Assembly (NCBI GenBank): GCA_039188505.1
Contig: JBCCZC010000419.1
Location: 1-5,056, forward strand
Origin: JBCCZC01 sp039188505
Lineage (GTDB): Bacteria; Pseudomonadota; Gammaproteobacteria; Xanthomonadales; SZUA-38
Direction of reading: 5' to 3'
DNA: 5,056 nucleotides
Positions 1 through 5,056 of this stretch are shown piece by piece. Made by a program: the position numbers and the translations under genes. The notes below the pieces were generated by a model. That model did not search any database, had not been told where the DNA came from, and saw only the letters and a program-made list of their open reading frames with translations. The stretch's first letter is position 1, and every line of letters starts with the position of its first letter.

Positions 1-245
1 AACGCGAGCTGTTCGTCGAGCCAGGCATCGATGCCCATGGCCTGAAGTCGTTCGATCTCCTCGACCGTAGGCCCGAAGGTGGCCTGCGTCAGGAATCGGG
101 CTGCCTCGAACTCGGTCAAGGGCGCAACCTGCCCCTCGTCCCGCTCGAAGCCGGATACGAAGATCTGAGCCTGCGCGGGCAGCGCAAGCCAGCAGAGAAC
201 CATCAAGAGAACCCGCATGGCGGGCTGAAGACCGGTGCGATCCAT
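1..245 (-). CDS. DUF1800 family secreted protein, N-terminal 81 residues (cut by window edge)
   Basis: The gene reads leftward and runs off the window after 81 codons. Residues 1-26 form a Sec signal peptide with a hydrophobic core (VLLMVLCWLALP) and a likely cleavage site after PAQA. The mature protein then begins QIFVSGFERD. Residues 44-81 carry the opening signature of DUF1800 (PF08811): a stretch reading AARFLTQATFGPT, then an acidic helix, then AMGIDAWLDEQLA. DUF1800 proteins are usually around 450-600 residues, so most of this one is missing. Their biochemical role is not established. In many bacteria the gene lies next to one for a DUF1501 protein, so such a partner may lie beyond the left edge. 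The ATG at 245 is chosen because GGGGAAG sits 6 bases upstream; an ATG ten codons in has no such site. It is divergent from the Reeler-like gene at 402. The family call is from remembered motif similarity. Confidence 0.85.
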   Translation of the reverse strand, partial: MDRTGLQPAMRVLLMVLCWLALPAQAQIFVSGFERDEGQVAPLTEFEAARFLTQATFGPTVEEIERLQAMGIDAWLDEQLA

Positions 246-320
246 CGCATGCTTCCCCAGTGCACGTGCCTCGAACCTAAGGCACGACGCCGCCTCCTCG
301 CAATGAGAGAGCCGGAAAAG

Positions 321-336
321 TGCGATCTACGTCACG
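321..336. promoter_or_regulatory. Possible CRP/Clp-like binding site between divergent genes
   Basis: The sequence TGCGA-N6-TCACG matches the TGTGA-N6-TCACA consensus at 8 of 10 half-site bases, and the spacer TCTACG resembles the centre of the ideal CRP site. It overlaps a perfect inverted repeat, TACGTCACGTA, at 328-338. It lies 65 bases upstream of the ATG at 402 and 75 bases from the ATG at 245, so one bound regulator could act on both secreted-protein genes. No convincing -10/-35 pair was found nearby, which keeps confidence low. Confidence 0.3.
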
Positions 337-401
337 TAAGGACCGACCGGCGGGGCCGAAATTCGCTTGTCCGGGGCCGGGCGCGCTGGCACCGTAGGGC
401 C

Positions 402-959
402 ATGCGATTCGCGCCGCTATCGATTATGCTGCTCGCCGCATCGCTCGTCTGCGGCGACGCGAGCGCCAACGCCAGAGGCTCGCCCGTTTGCGAGGTGGAT
501 CGGCTGCCGCTGGCGCCCATGAGCCCGGTTCTCGCCTCCCCGCCGCCGACTGGCTGGCGGCTGGAGCTGGATGAGCCGCGCTACTTCCCCGGTGAGCTAC
601 TGACCGTGCGTGTGGTCAACGCGGATCCCGAGCGGCTGGTGCGTGGCGTCTTGCTGTGGGCCAAGCTCGGGGGGAGTACGGGCGCGGGCAGCTTCGTGCT
701 CCCAGACGGTGAGCGCTATCAGTACATACCGGCCCCCGCCCAGTGCGAGACCTGGGCCATCTCACATACCGACGCCACGCCGCGTACCCAGGATGAGCTG
801 GTCTTCGAGTGGCAGCCGCCGGAGCGCGGTTCCGTCATCATTCGCGCCTTCCTTATCGAGGAGTGTGGCGCACCGCCCGGCGGTTGCCGGTCCAGTCAGG
901 CGCTGACGCCGATCCTGTCGATATCCGGTGGCCTATTCCGGAGCGGTTTCGAACCGTGA
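402..959 (+). CDS. Secreted Reeler-like domain protein ending in SGFEP
   Basis: The product is 185 residues. Residues 1-24 form a signal peptide (core LSIMLLAASLV, likely cleavage after SANA). Residues about 48-172 resemble the Reeler domain (PF02014): YFPGELLTVRV, then RGVLLWA, then a GSF strand, then C115 followed by SHTD, then VFEWQPP, then GSVIIRAFLIE. That order of C, TH, a Trp-Pro strand and an Arg-Ala strand is the Reeler pattern. Mature cysteines are C30, C115, C155 and C162, compatible with disulfides outside the cytoplasm. The protein ends LFRSGFEP with no transmembrane helix or PEP-CTERM-like tail. Reeler domains are best known from animal extracellular proteins; their role in bacteria is not established, so no function is assigned. 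The frame stays open upstream, but the signal peptide fixes the start at 402. The ribosome site is weak (AGGG only 2 bases before the ATG). It converges on the cyclase gene with 22 bases between stops. Confidence 0.75.
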   Translation: MRFAPLSIMLLAASLVCGDASANARGSPVCEVDRLPLAPMSPVLASPPPTGWRLELDEPRYFPGELLTVRVVNADPERLVRGVLLWAKLGGSTGAGSFVLPDGERYQYIPAPAQCETWAISHTDATPRTQDELVFEWQPPERGSVIIRAFLIEECGAPPGGCRSSQALTPILSISGGLFRSGFEP

Positions 960-981
960 TCGGACGCGAGCGCGGGACCGG

Positions 982-2460
982 TCAGGACCGTGCCTGGGAC
1001 CGGGCGCCGGCATCGGTCGAGGGATCTTCCGCTCGTGCGGTCGATAGCCGGTTGCGTCCCCGACGTTTCGCAACCAGCAGGGCGGCGTCAGCACGGGCAT
1101 AGAGGTGGTCGATCGACTCCGTCGGCTCGGCGCGACCGGCACTGCCGATGCTCACCGTTACGGGCACCCGTTCCCCGGCCATTTCGAGCTCGATGGCCTC
1201 GGTCATCGCACGTAGCGCTTCGGCGGTCGCTGCGTCGGCGGCCGGGTCACGCCCCCCCAGCAGCGCCGCAAACTCCTCGCCACCGATGCGACCGAAGAGC
1301 GCGTCGGCGCTGCGGAGTAGGGTGGCGGCCCCCTGGGCGAAGGCGACCAGCGCGGCGTCGCCCGTCGGGTGGCCGTACCGATCGTTGATGTTCTTGAAGT
1401 GATCCAGATCCATGACGAGCAGCGTGAACTGGGTCCCCGCCCGCTCCGCAAGTGATTCCTCAGCTTCACGGAAGAACCAGCCGCGATTGCCGACGCCGGT
1501 GAGCGAGTCGGTGATCGATGCGCGGTGAAGCGCCTCGGCGCGTTCCGACAGGATCTCATTGGCCACCCGAATCCGGGCCGTCCAGTGCACGATGGCCTGA
1601 TAGGCGAAGAACGCCGCCAGTGTGATGACGAGGATGATGATCCAGTAGGGCAGGGACAGTCCCTCGATGGCGGTCTCCAGTCCGCCGCGCGTGGCCGGGT
1701 CGTCGATCGTCGCCATGGCCTCGCTCGCGATCGACAGGCTGAACGCGCGGACGACGAAGGCAAAGGCGGCGATCAGCACGATGGTCGTGCTCATCGCGGC
1801 GAGCAGAAATCTCCGGGATGGCGGTTCGCGATCTGCCTGCCGCAAGCCGCCCGCTTCCAGGCGCGCGAGCACAAAGGGTGTGGTCAGCGCCAGGATCGGC
1901 GCCGTCAGCACCAGGCCCTGCAGAAAACCGCCCAGCCACCAGCCCTGCCAGACGGGAAAGAACTCGTTGAGGCCGACCTGGTTCGTATGGGCCCAGATGA
2001 AGGAGCCGGCAGAGCCCGCGAGCGAGGCGACGAAGATGGCGAGCGTGAAGCCCGGCAGGCCGTTGGCGCCGCGCAGGTCGGTGCGAAGCGGCGTGGACCG
2101 ATAGATCAAAGCGAGGACGGCGAGGCCCACGGGGTTTGACAGCGAGAAGACGAAGATCCAGGGGAGCGGCATCCCGCCAAGCAGCGACACGCAGAAGGTG
2201 GACAGGTAGGCCGGGATCGCACCCCAGAGATAGCCCAGCCACAGCGTCAGCGGGACACAGATCAGGAGCGGCAGGTAGAGGGTCAGGTGGATATCGAGCC
2301 GTCCGAGCTGGACGGGGATACCGGTCCACTCGAAGATCCGCGTCAGCATGCCCGAGGGCACAGCGATCAGGAAGAGCGCCAGATAGGTGCCGAAGACCGG
2401 ACGGGTGGCCGTGCTCCAGGGCTTGAACAGGAGGTAGTACGGCACCGGTTGGTAGAGCAA
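982..2460 (-). CDS. Membrane-bound diguanylate cyclase, MASE1-like sensor plus GGDEF domain
   Basis: The product, 492 residues from a TTG start, would convert two GTP to cyclic di-GMP at the inner membrane. Residues about 22-198 hold six or so hydrophobic segments with a WWLGGFLQGLVLTAP stretch resembling the MASE1 sensor family. Two more segments (about 217-240 and 271-293) flank a roughly 30-residue loop. A short helix leads into the GGDEF domain at about 316-475. Visible catalytic motifs are DSLTGVGNR (318 onward), MDLDHFKNINDRYGH with metal-binding aspartate D351, the active site GGEEF at 393-397, and the C-terminal DHLYARADAALLVAKRRGRN. The active site is intact, so cyclase activity is expected. 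An RSAD lies upstream but is six residues from GGEEF instead of the usual five, so the inhibitory I-site may be absent. The signal sensed is unknown. In-frame ATGs at 2523 and 2685 would add an Arg/Pro-rich tail that looks non-coding. The gene is divergent from pafA. Confidence 0.92.
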   Translation of the reverse strand: MLYQPVPYYLLFKPWSTATRPVFGTYLALFLIAVPSGMLTRIFEWTGIPVQLGRLDIHLTLYLPLLICVPLTLWLGYLWGAIPAYLSTFCVSLLGGMPLPWIFVFSLSNPVGLAVLALIYRSTPLRTDLRGANGLPGFTLAIFVASLAGSAGSFIWAHTNQVGLNEFFPVWQGWWLGGFLQGLVLTAPILALTTPFVLARLEAGGLRQADREPPSRRFLLAAMSTTIVLIAAFAFVVRAFSLSIASEAMATIDDPATRGGLETAIEGLSLPYWIIILVITLAAFFAYQAIVHWTARIRVANEILSERAEALHRASITDSLTGVGNRGWFFREAEESLAERAGTQFTLLVMDLDHFKNINDRYGHPTGDAALVAFAQGAATLLRSADALFGRIGGEEFAALLGGRDPAADAATAEALRAMTEAIELEMAGERVPVTVSIGSAGRAEPTESIDHLYARADAALLVAKRRGRNRLSTARAEDPSTDAGARSQARS

Positions 2461-2465
2461 GAGAA

Positions 2466-2472
2466 TCCTCCT
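2466..2472 (-). promoter_or_regulatory. Shine-Dalgarno site that sets the cyclase start at TTG
   Basis: On the minus strand, AGGAGGA is followed by a 5-base spacer (TTCTC) and then TTG at 2460-2458, in frame with the cyclase. This is a near-ideal ribosome binding site. The upstream in-frame ATGs are worse placed: the one at 2523 has only a weak GAAG, and the one at 2685 has AAGGGG just one base away, too close to work well. Confidence 0.75.
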
Positions 2473-2528
2473 GGATGCAGGTCGGGGTCTGTGTCCGTCC
2501 GGGCCAGACCGGTTCGTCTGCATGACTT

Positions 2529-2540
2529 CGCACCGGTGCG
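2529..2540. promoter_or_regulatory. 12-base perfect palindrome, candidate operator
   Basis: CGCACCGGTGCG is an exact inverted repeat with no spacer, centred about 75 bases upstream of the cyclase TTG start and about 208 bases upstream of the pafA start. It could bind a dimeric repressor. In GC-rich DNA such palindromes can arise by chance, and no regulator gene is nearby, so this is only a candidate. Confidence 0.25.
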
Positions 2541-2733
2541 TGCGTCGGCAAGTCCCCCGACCCGACACCCCAATCGTAGCGGAAGCGGAGATCGCGTTCC
2601 CCGGGTGGACCGTGTCGACGCCGGCAACGCCCGGCTGAGGATCGACGAGTTGCGCCCAGGTAGGCGTCTTTCGGCCCCGTTGCATCGCCCCTTGGGTGCT
2701 GGCAGGTTGGTGTCAGTGATGGCGCGGAGAAGT

Positions 2734-2737
2734 GGAG
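2734..2737 (+). promoter_or_regulatory. Shine-Dalgarno site that sets the pafA start
   Basis: GGAG lies 5 bases before the ATG at 2743. An in-frame ATG at 2719 has no comparable site and would put eight extra, charged residues in front of the signal peptide. This favours 2743. Confidence 0.6.
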
Positions 2738-2742
2738 CAACG

Positions 2743-4437
2743 ATGAGAGGACCCAGCTGGACTCGGGTAGCAGCGTGCCTGGCAGGCATGCTGGCCATGC
2801 CTGCGACGCAGGCGCGGGACGAATCTCCCAGGCTCATCCTGCAGATCACCGTTGATCAGCTGCGCGGTGACCTGCCGATGCGCTTCCTCGAGCGGATGGG
2901 TGAGGGCGGCTTCCGCTTTCTGCTCGACGAGGGCGTCGTCTATCGCGACGCCCACCACGCGCACGCGATGACCGAGACCATCGTGGGCCACGCGACGCTT
3001 GCGACCGGCGCCTATCCTTCGGACCACGGGCTCATCGGCAACGTCTGGTTCGATCGCGAGACGGGCTTGCTCAATTACAACATCGAGGACGCGCGTTACC
3101 CGCTGCTTTCCGCCGATGCGGACGTGGACGACAGCACCGAGATCGACCCGACCCAGCGCGCTGCCAATCCGGACGGCCGCTCACCGGCGTCGATGCTCGT
3201 GTCGACCTTCAGCGACGAGCTGGCGCTGCACACCAGCGGGAAGGCAAAGATCTTCGGCGTTTCGATCAAGGATCGCGGCGCAATCTCGATGGCAGGACAC
3301 GCGGGCAAGGCGTTCTGGTTCTCGAAGGCGAGCGGCGAGTTCGTTACCAGCCGCTTCTACTACGACCGATACCCGGACTGGGTGCTCGACTTCAATGCGC
3401 AGGGGCACCCGGAGCGCTACGGCGACACCCGCTGGGAACTGTTGCAATCGATCGAGCGCTACCAGTTCAAGGACAGGGACGACCAGCCGTGGGAAACCAG
3501 CCTCGGCTCCTTCGGGCGCGTCTTTCCCCATCGCTACGGTCCCAGCGATGGCCGCTTCTTCACGACCCTGCTTACCGTCAGCCCCGCCGGCGACGAGCTC
3601 ACGATCGACTTCGCCAAGGCCCTCATCGATAACGAGGCCATCGGCAAGGACGATGTGACCGATTACCTCTCCGTCAGTCTGTCGTCGACGGACTATGTGG
3701 GCCATCTCTTCGGTCCGTCGAGCCTCGAGGCGGAGGATAATCTCCTGCGGCTCGACCGAGCGCTCGCTAATCTGCTGGCGCATGTGGACGACAAGGTCGG
3801 GCTTGCGCATACGCTGGTGGTGCTTTCCGCCGATCACGGTGGACCCGAAGCGCCGCCGTTGCTTCAGTCCTACGGCCTCGATGCGGGCTACGTCGATACC
3901 GGCAGCTGGGATCGGGAAGAGAGCATAAGCCGCCTGAAGAAGCGCTTCGGGATCGGCGACGAGCTCATCCGGTCGTTCTGGGCGCCCTACGTCTATCTGA
4001 ACCGCGAAGCGATCGCATCCCGGCACCTGGACCAGCGGGAAGTCGAGGAGGCCGTCGCCGAGGAGATCATGCGCTTCGAGGGCGTGAGCCTCGCGCTTTC
4101 TAGCAGCGCGTTGCAGGCAGGCGCCGTGGCCGACACCGATCTGAACCGGCTGATCCTCAACAGCCACAACCCGCGGCGCTCCGGCGACGTCTTCGTGGTG
4201 TTCCGGCCCCAGTGGTTCATCAACGACTTCGACGGACTCACCGTCGCGTCCACCCACGGCTCGCCCTGGACCTACGACACCTTCGTGCCGGTCATCTTCT
4301 TGGGCCCTGGCCTAGAGGCGCAGCAGGTGGCGCGCCGGATCGAGACGGTGGATGTGGCCTCGACGCTCTCGGCCATCGCCGGGACCAACCGGCCGTCGGG
4401 TGCCCGGGGCGCGGTGCTGCCGGAGGTGGTCCCGTAG
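2743..4437 (+). CDS. pafA: PafA-type alkaline phosphatase, exported
   Basis: The product is 564 residues, close to the roughly 550 of characterised PafA enzymes, which hydrolyse phosphomonoesters in the periplasm with two zinc ions. Residues 1-24 are a signal peptide (likely cleavage after ATQA). Every expected active-site feature is visible: metal ligand D38 in TVDQLR; nucleophile T79 in TETIVGHATLATG; N100 in DHGLIGN; phosphate-contacting K176 and R178 in SIKDRGAI, the pair that marks phosphomonoesterases of this group; D317 and H321 in SSTDYVGH; D364 and H365 in SADHGG; and H505 in STHGSPWTYD. D38, T79 and N100 even share the numbering I recall for Elizabethkingia PafA. The fold belongs to the type I phosphodiesterase/nucleotide pyrophosphatase superfamily (PF01663). 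PafA enzymes are reported to be little inhibited by phosphate and not always phosphate-regulated; I see no Pho box here. The gene stands alone, divergent from the cyclase. No clear terminator follows. A diesterase or other superfamily activity is less likely because the K-x-R motif is present. Confidence 0.93.
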   Translation: MRGPSWTRVAACLAGMLAMPATQARDESPRLILQITVDQLRGDLPMRFLERMGEGGFRFLLDEGVVYRDAHHAHAMTETIVGHATLATGAYPSDHGLIGNVWFDRETGLLNYNIEDARYPLLSADADVDDSTEIDPTQRAANPDGRSPASMLVSTFSDELALHTSGKAKIFGVSIKDRGAISMAGHAGKAFWFSKASGEFVTSRFYYDRYPDWVLDFNAQGHPERYGDTRWELLQSIERYQFKDRDDQPWETSLGSFGRVFPHRYGPSDGRFFTTLLTVSPAGDELTIDFAKALIDNEAIGKDDVTDYLSVSLSSTDYVGHLFGPSSLEAEDNLLRLDRALANLLAHVDDKVGLAHTLVVLSADHGGPEAPPLLQSYGLDAGYVDTGSWDREESISRLKKRFGIGDELIRSFWAPYVYLNREAIASRHLDQREVEEAVAEEIMRFEGVSLALSSSALQAGAVADTDLNRLILNSHNPRRSGDVFVVFRPQWFINDFDGLTVASTHGSPWTYDTFVPVIFLGPGLEAQQVARRIETVDVASTLSAIAGTNRPSGARGAVLPEVVP

Positions 4438-4506
4438 CGAGCGAGGCGTACGCTTAATCCCCCGCGGGGTGCAGCGCCGGTTTCGCTGTTTCTTGCCGCG
4501 ACATCA

Positions 4507-4863
4507 ATGGGTGGATTGGCCGACGGCCAGCGATCCTGGGCAATCGTGATGCACTGTCTGATCGAGTTCGCAGGTGCCGTTTCCCGGGCAGGACGATTCC
4601 GCGAGCGCTGATCGCCTGCGCAGATCGTCGACCAGATCGAAGCCTGGCGGGCATCTCCGTCTCTGGTGCTCCTTCCCGACACACCGCGGGTGGGGAAGCG
4701 GATGCTCGCTTTACACGAGCCGGCGCAGGTCGGTGGGGCGAAGGTCTACGATGCTCGGATCGCGGCGGCCTGCCTGGTCGGCGGGGGCAGCAAACTCTGG
4801 ACATGCGACCGGGACTACGGCCGGTTTCCGGAGCTGAAGACGCGCAATCCGCTGGTGGCCTGA
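4507..4863 (+). pseudogene. Degraded VapC-type PIN-domain ribonuclease toxin
   Basis: One reading frame carries a recognisable PIN-domain protein interrupted by TGA at 4609-4611. Before the stop it reads LADGQRSWAI, then CLIEFAGAVSRAGRF, resembling the family's LAEGxxPWAIPWPCLIEFxxVVTHPRxF. After the stop it continues SPAQIVDQIEAWRASPSLVLL, then GGAKVYDARIAAACL, then LWTCDRDYGRFPELKTRNPL, the typical C-terminal half. Conserved acidic residues remain at CLIEF, VYDAR and CDRD. The N-terminal DxN motif, with the first catalytic aspartate, is not found. A TACGCT (Tyr-Ala) at 4449-4454, in another frame, might be a leftover of it. VapC toxins cleave RNA, often tRNA, and are normally paired with a VapB antitoxin. 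No antitoxin gene is visible upstream, and pafA ends 69 bases before. Both halves share one frame, so the inactivation looks like substitutions plus N-terminal loss or frameshift. A 65-residue GTG-started fragment (4666-4863) is open but would be only half a domain. Confidence 0.8.
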
Positions 4864-5032
4864 GCAACGACCGTGGCCCCGACGACCGCGTTGACGATTA
4901 CGGGCATGGCGGCAGAAGTCGAAGCAGGGCTTCCCCTGACCTAAGCGCCAATCCCCCTGAGCGCCCTCGCCATTCAACGCGCTCCCTACGAAATCTACGG
5001 TGGTGCTCCCGTTCTGAACCGAATCGGACACC
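4864..5032. other. Non-coding stretch between the toxin relic and the next gene
   Basis: These 169 bases show no convincing coding frame. They contain a small hairpin (GAAGC-AGG-GCTTC, 4921-4933) without a T-run, so it is not a clear terminator. They probably contain the promoter of the gene starting at 5033, but I could not pick a convincing -10/-35 pair. Confidence 0.5.
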
Positions 5033-5056
5033 ATGACCCATAACGCATTCATCTAC
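5033..5056 (+). CDS. Probable start of an acetyl-CoA acyltransferase (thiolase), eight codons only
   Basis: The last 24 bases read MTHNAFIY. Many proteobacterial acetyl-CoA C-acyltransferases of the FadA/FadI type begin M-T/S-x-x-AFIYDA-I/V-RTPRG, and the match to AFIY right after a short polar start is suggestive. Such enzymes carry out the last thiolytic step of fatty-acid beta-oxidation in the cytoplasm. The ribosome site is weak (GGA 4 bases before the ATG). With only eight residues visible this is a prediction from recalled family sequences, and the gene could be something else. Confidence 0.45.

Larger units (their letters stand above)
2461..2742. other. Divergent intergenic region between the cyclase gene and pafA
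   Basis: If the cyclase starts at TTG 2460 and pafA at ATG 2743, these 282 bases must hold both promoters and both 5' leaders. Frames crossing it translate to Arg/Pro-rich, low-complexity peptides with no recognisable motif. A TACGAT hexamer on the minus strand (2573-2578) could be a -10 box for the cyclase, but there is no good -35 at the right distance. I saw no Pho box (CTGTCAT repeats), no sigma-54 site and no riboswitch core. Confidence 0.6.

Noticed and set aside
249..401. Upstream extension of the Reeler-like gene
   Set aside because: The added residues are Arg-rich and would precede an obvious signal peptide; the region is better explained as divergent promoter DNA.
450..452. Possible lipoprotein cysteine (C17) in the Reeler-like protein
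   Set aside because: The preceding residues are SLV, which does not fit the lipobox requirement for a small residue just before the cysteine.
944..956. CGGTT-TCG-AACCG hairpin at the end of the Reeler-like gene as a terminator
   Set aside because: The stem is only 5 base pairs, overlaps the last codons, and has no T-run on either side.
1525..2139. 204-codon plus-strand frame opposite the cyclase
   Set aside because: Highly charged, low-complexity translation antisense to the cyclase; a shadow frame.
1556..2740. 394-codon minus-strand frame overlapping the cyclase in another frame
   Set aside because: The translation is Arg/Pro/Ala-rich with no domain, and the cyclase frame carries clear membrane and GGDEF motifs.
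2287..2742. Upstream extension of the pafA frame
   Set aside because: The extra 152 residues are charged, low-complexity and antisense to the cyclase N-terminus, and they would bury the signal peptide inside the protein.
3181..4257. Long open frame of 358 codons on the minus strand opposite pafA
   Set aside because: It lies wholly antisense to a strongly supported enzyme, has no recognisable motif, and is the usual mirror frame produced by GC-rich codon use.
4460..4469. CCCCGCGGGG palindrome after pafA as a terminator
   Set aside because: It has essentially no loop and no following T-run, so it does not resemble an intrinsic terminator.
4973..5001. TTCAAC-N17-TACGGT as a promoter for the last gene
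   Set aside because: Each hexamer matches consensus at only 3 of 6 positions, which is expected by chance.
4711..5052. 113-codon minus-strand frame at the right end
   Set aside because: Its last part is antisense to the PIN-domain relic and is Arg-rich; its first part matches no family I know and has no clear ribosome site.
1..5056. CRISPR arrays, tRNA or rRNA genes, insertion sequences, long direct repeats
   Set aside because: No regularly spaced repeats, cloverleaf-like segments, transposase motifs or terminal inverted repeats were seen on reading the window.

Overview
This 5,056-base window is GC-rich throughout and packed with genes on both strands. It looks like the chromosome of a free-living gammaproteobacterium. 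Three features suggest a relative of Xanthomonadales/Wenzhouxiangella: secreted proteins carrying an IF-x-SGFE-type motif, a possible CRP/Clp-like site, and a DUF1800 gene. This placement is inference from gene content, because no rRNA or other phylogenetic marker is present.

Layout from left to right. (1) Positions 1-245, minus strand: the first 81 codons of a secreted DUF1800 protein, cut by the window edge. (2) Positions 246-401: a divergent intergenic region with a CRP/Clp-like inverted repeat near its middle. (3) Positions 402-959, plus strand: a small secreted protein with a Reeler-like domain, ending in LFRSGFEP. (4) Positions 982-2460, minus strand: a membrane-anchored diguanylate cyclase with a MASE1-like sensor region and a GGEEF active site. 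It most likely starts at a TTG with a near-perfect Shine-Dalgarno sequence. (5) Positions 2461-2742: a 282-base divergent intergenic region containing a 12-base perfect palindrome. (6) Positions 2743-4437, plus strand: an exported alkaline phosphatase of the PafA type with all expected catalytic and metal-binding residues. (7) Positions 4507-4863, plus strand: the decayed remains of a VapC-type PIN-domain toxin, interrupted by an in-frame TGA and lacking its N-terminus. (8) Positions 4864-5032: non-coding. (9) Positions 5033-5056: probably the first eight codons of an acetyl-CoA acyltransferase (thiolase) gene.

The genes do not form one operon; gene orientation changes repeatedly (minus, plus, minus, plus). 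PafA probably frees phosphate from organic phosphomonoesters in the periplasm. The cyclase probably turns an unknown membrane signal into c-di-GMP. The DUF1800 and Reeler proteins are both exported and share a divergent promoter region. They also share a short SGFE motif at exposed ends: the mature N-terminus of one and the C-terminus of the other, written with different synonymous codons. That shared motif is the most interesting lead here. I found no evidence of a complete new defence or mobile system.
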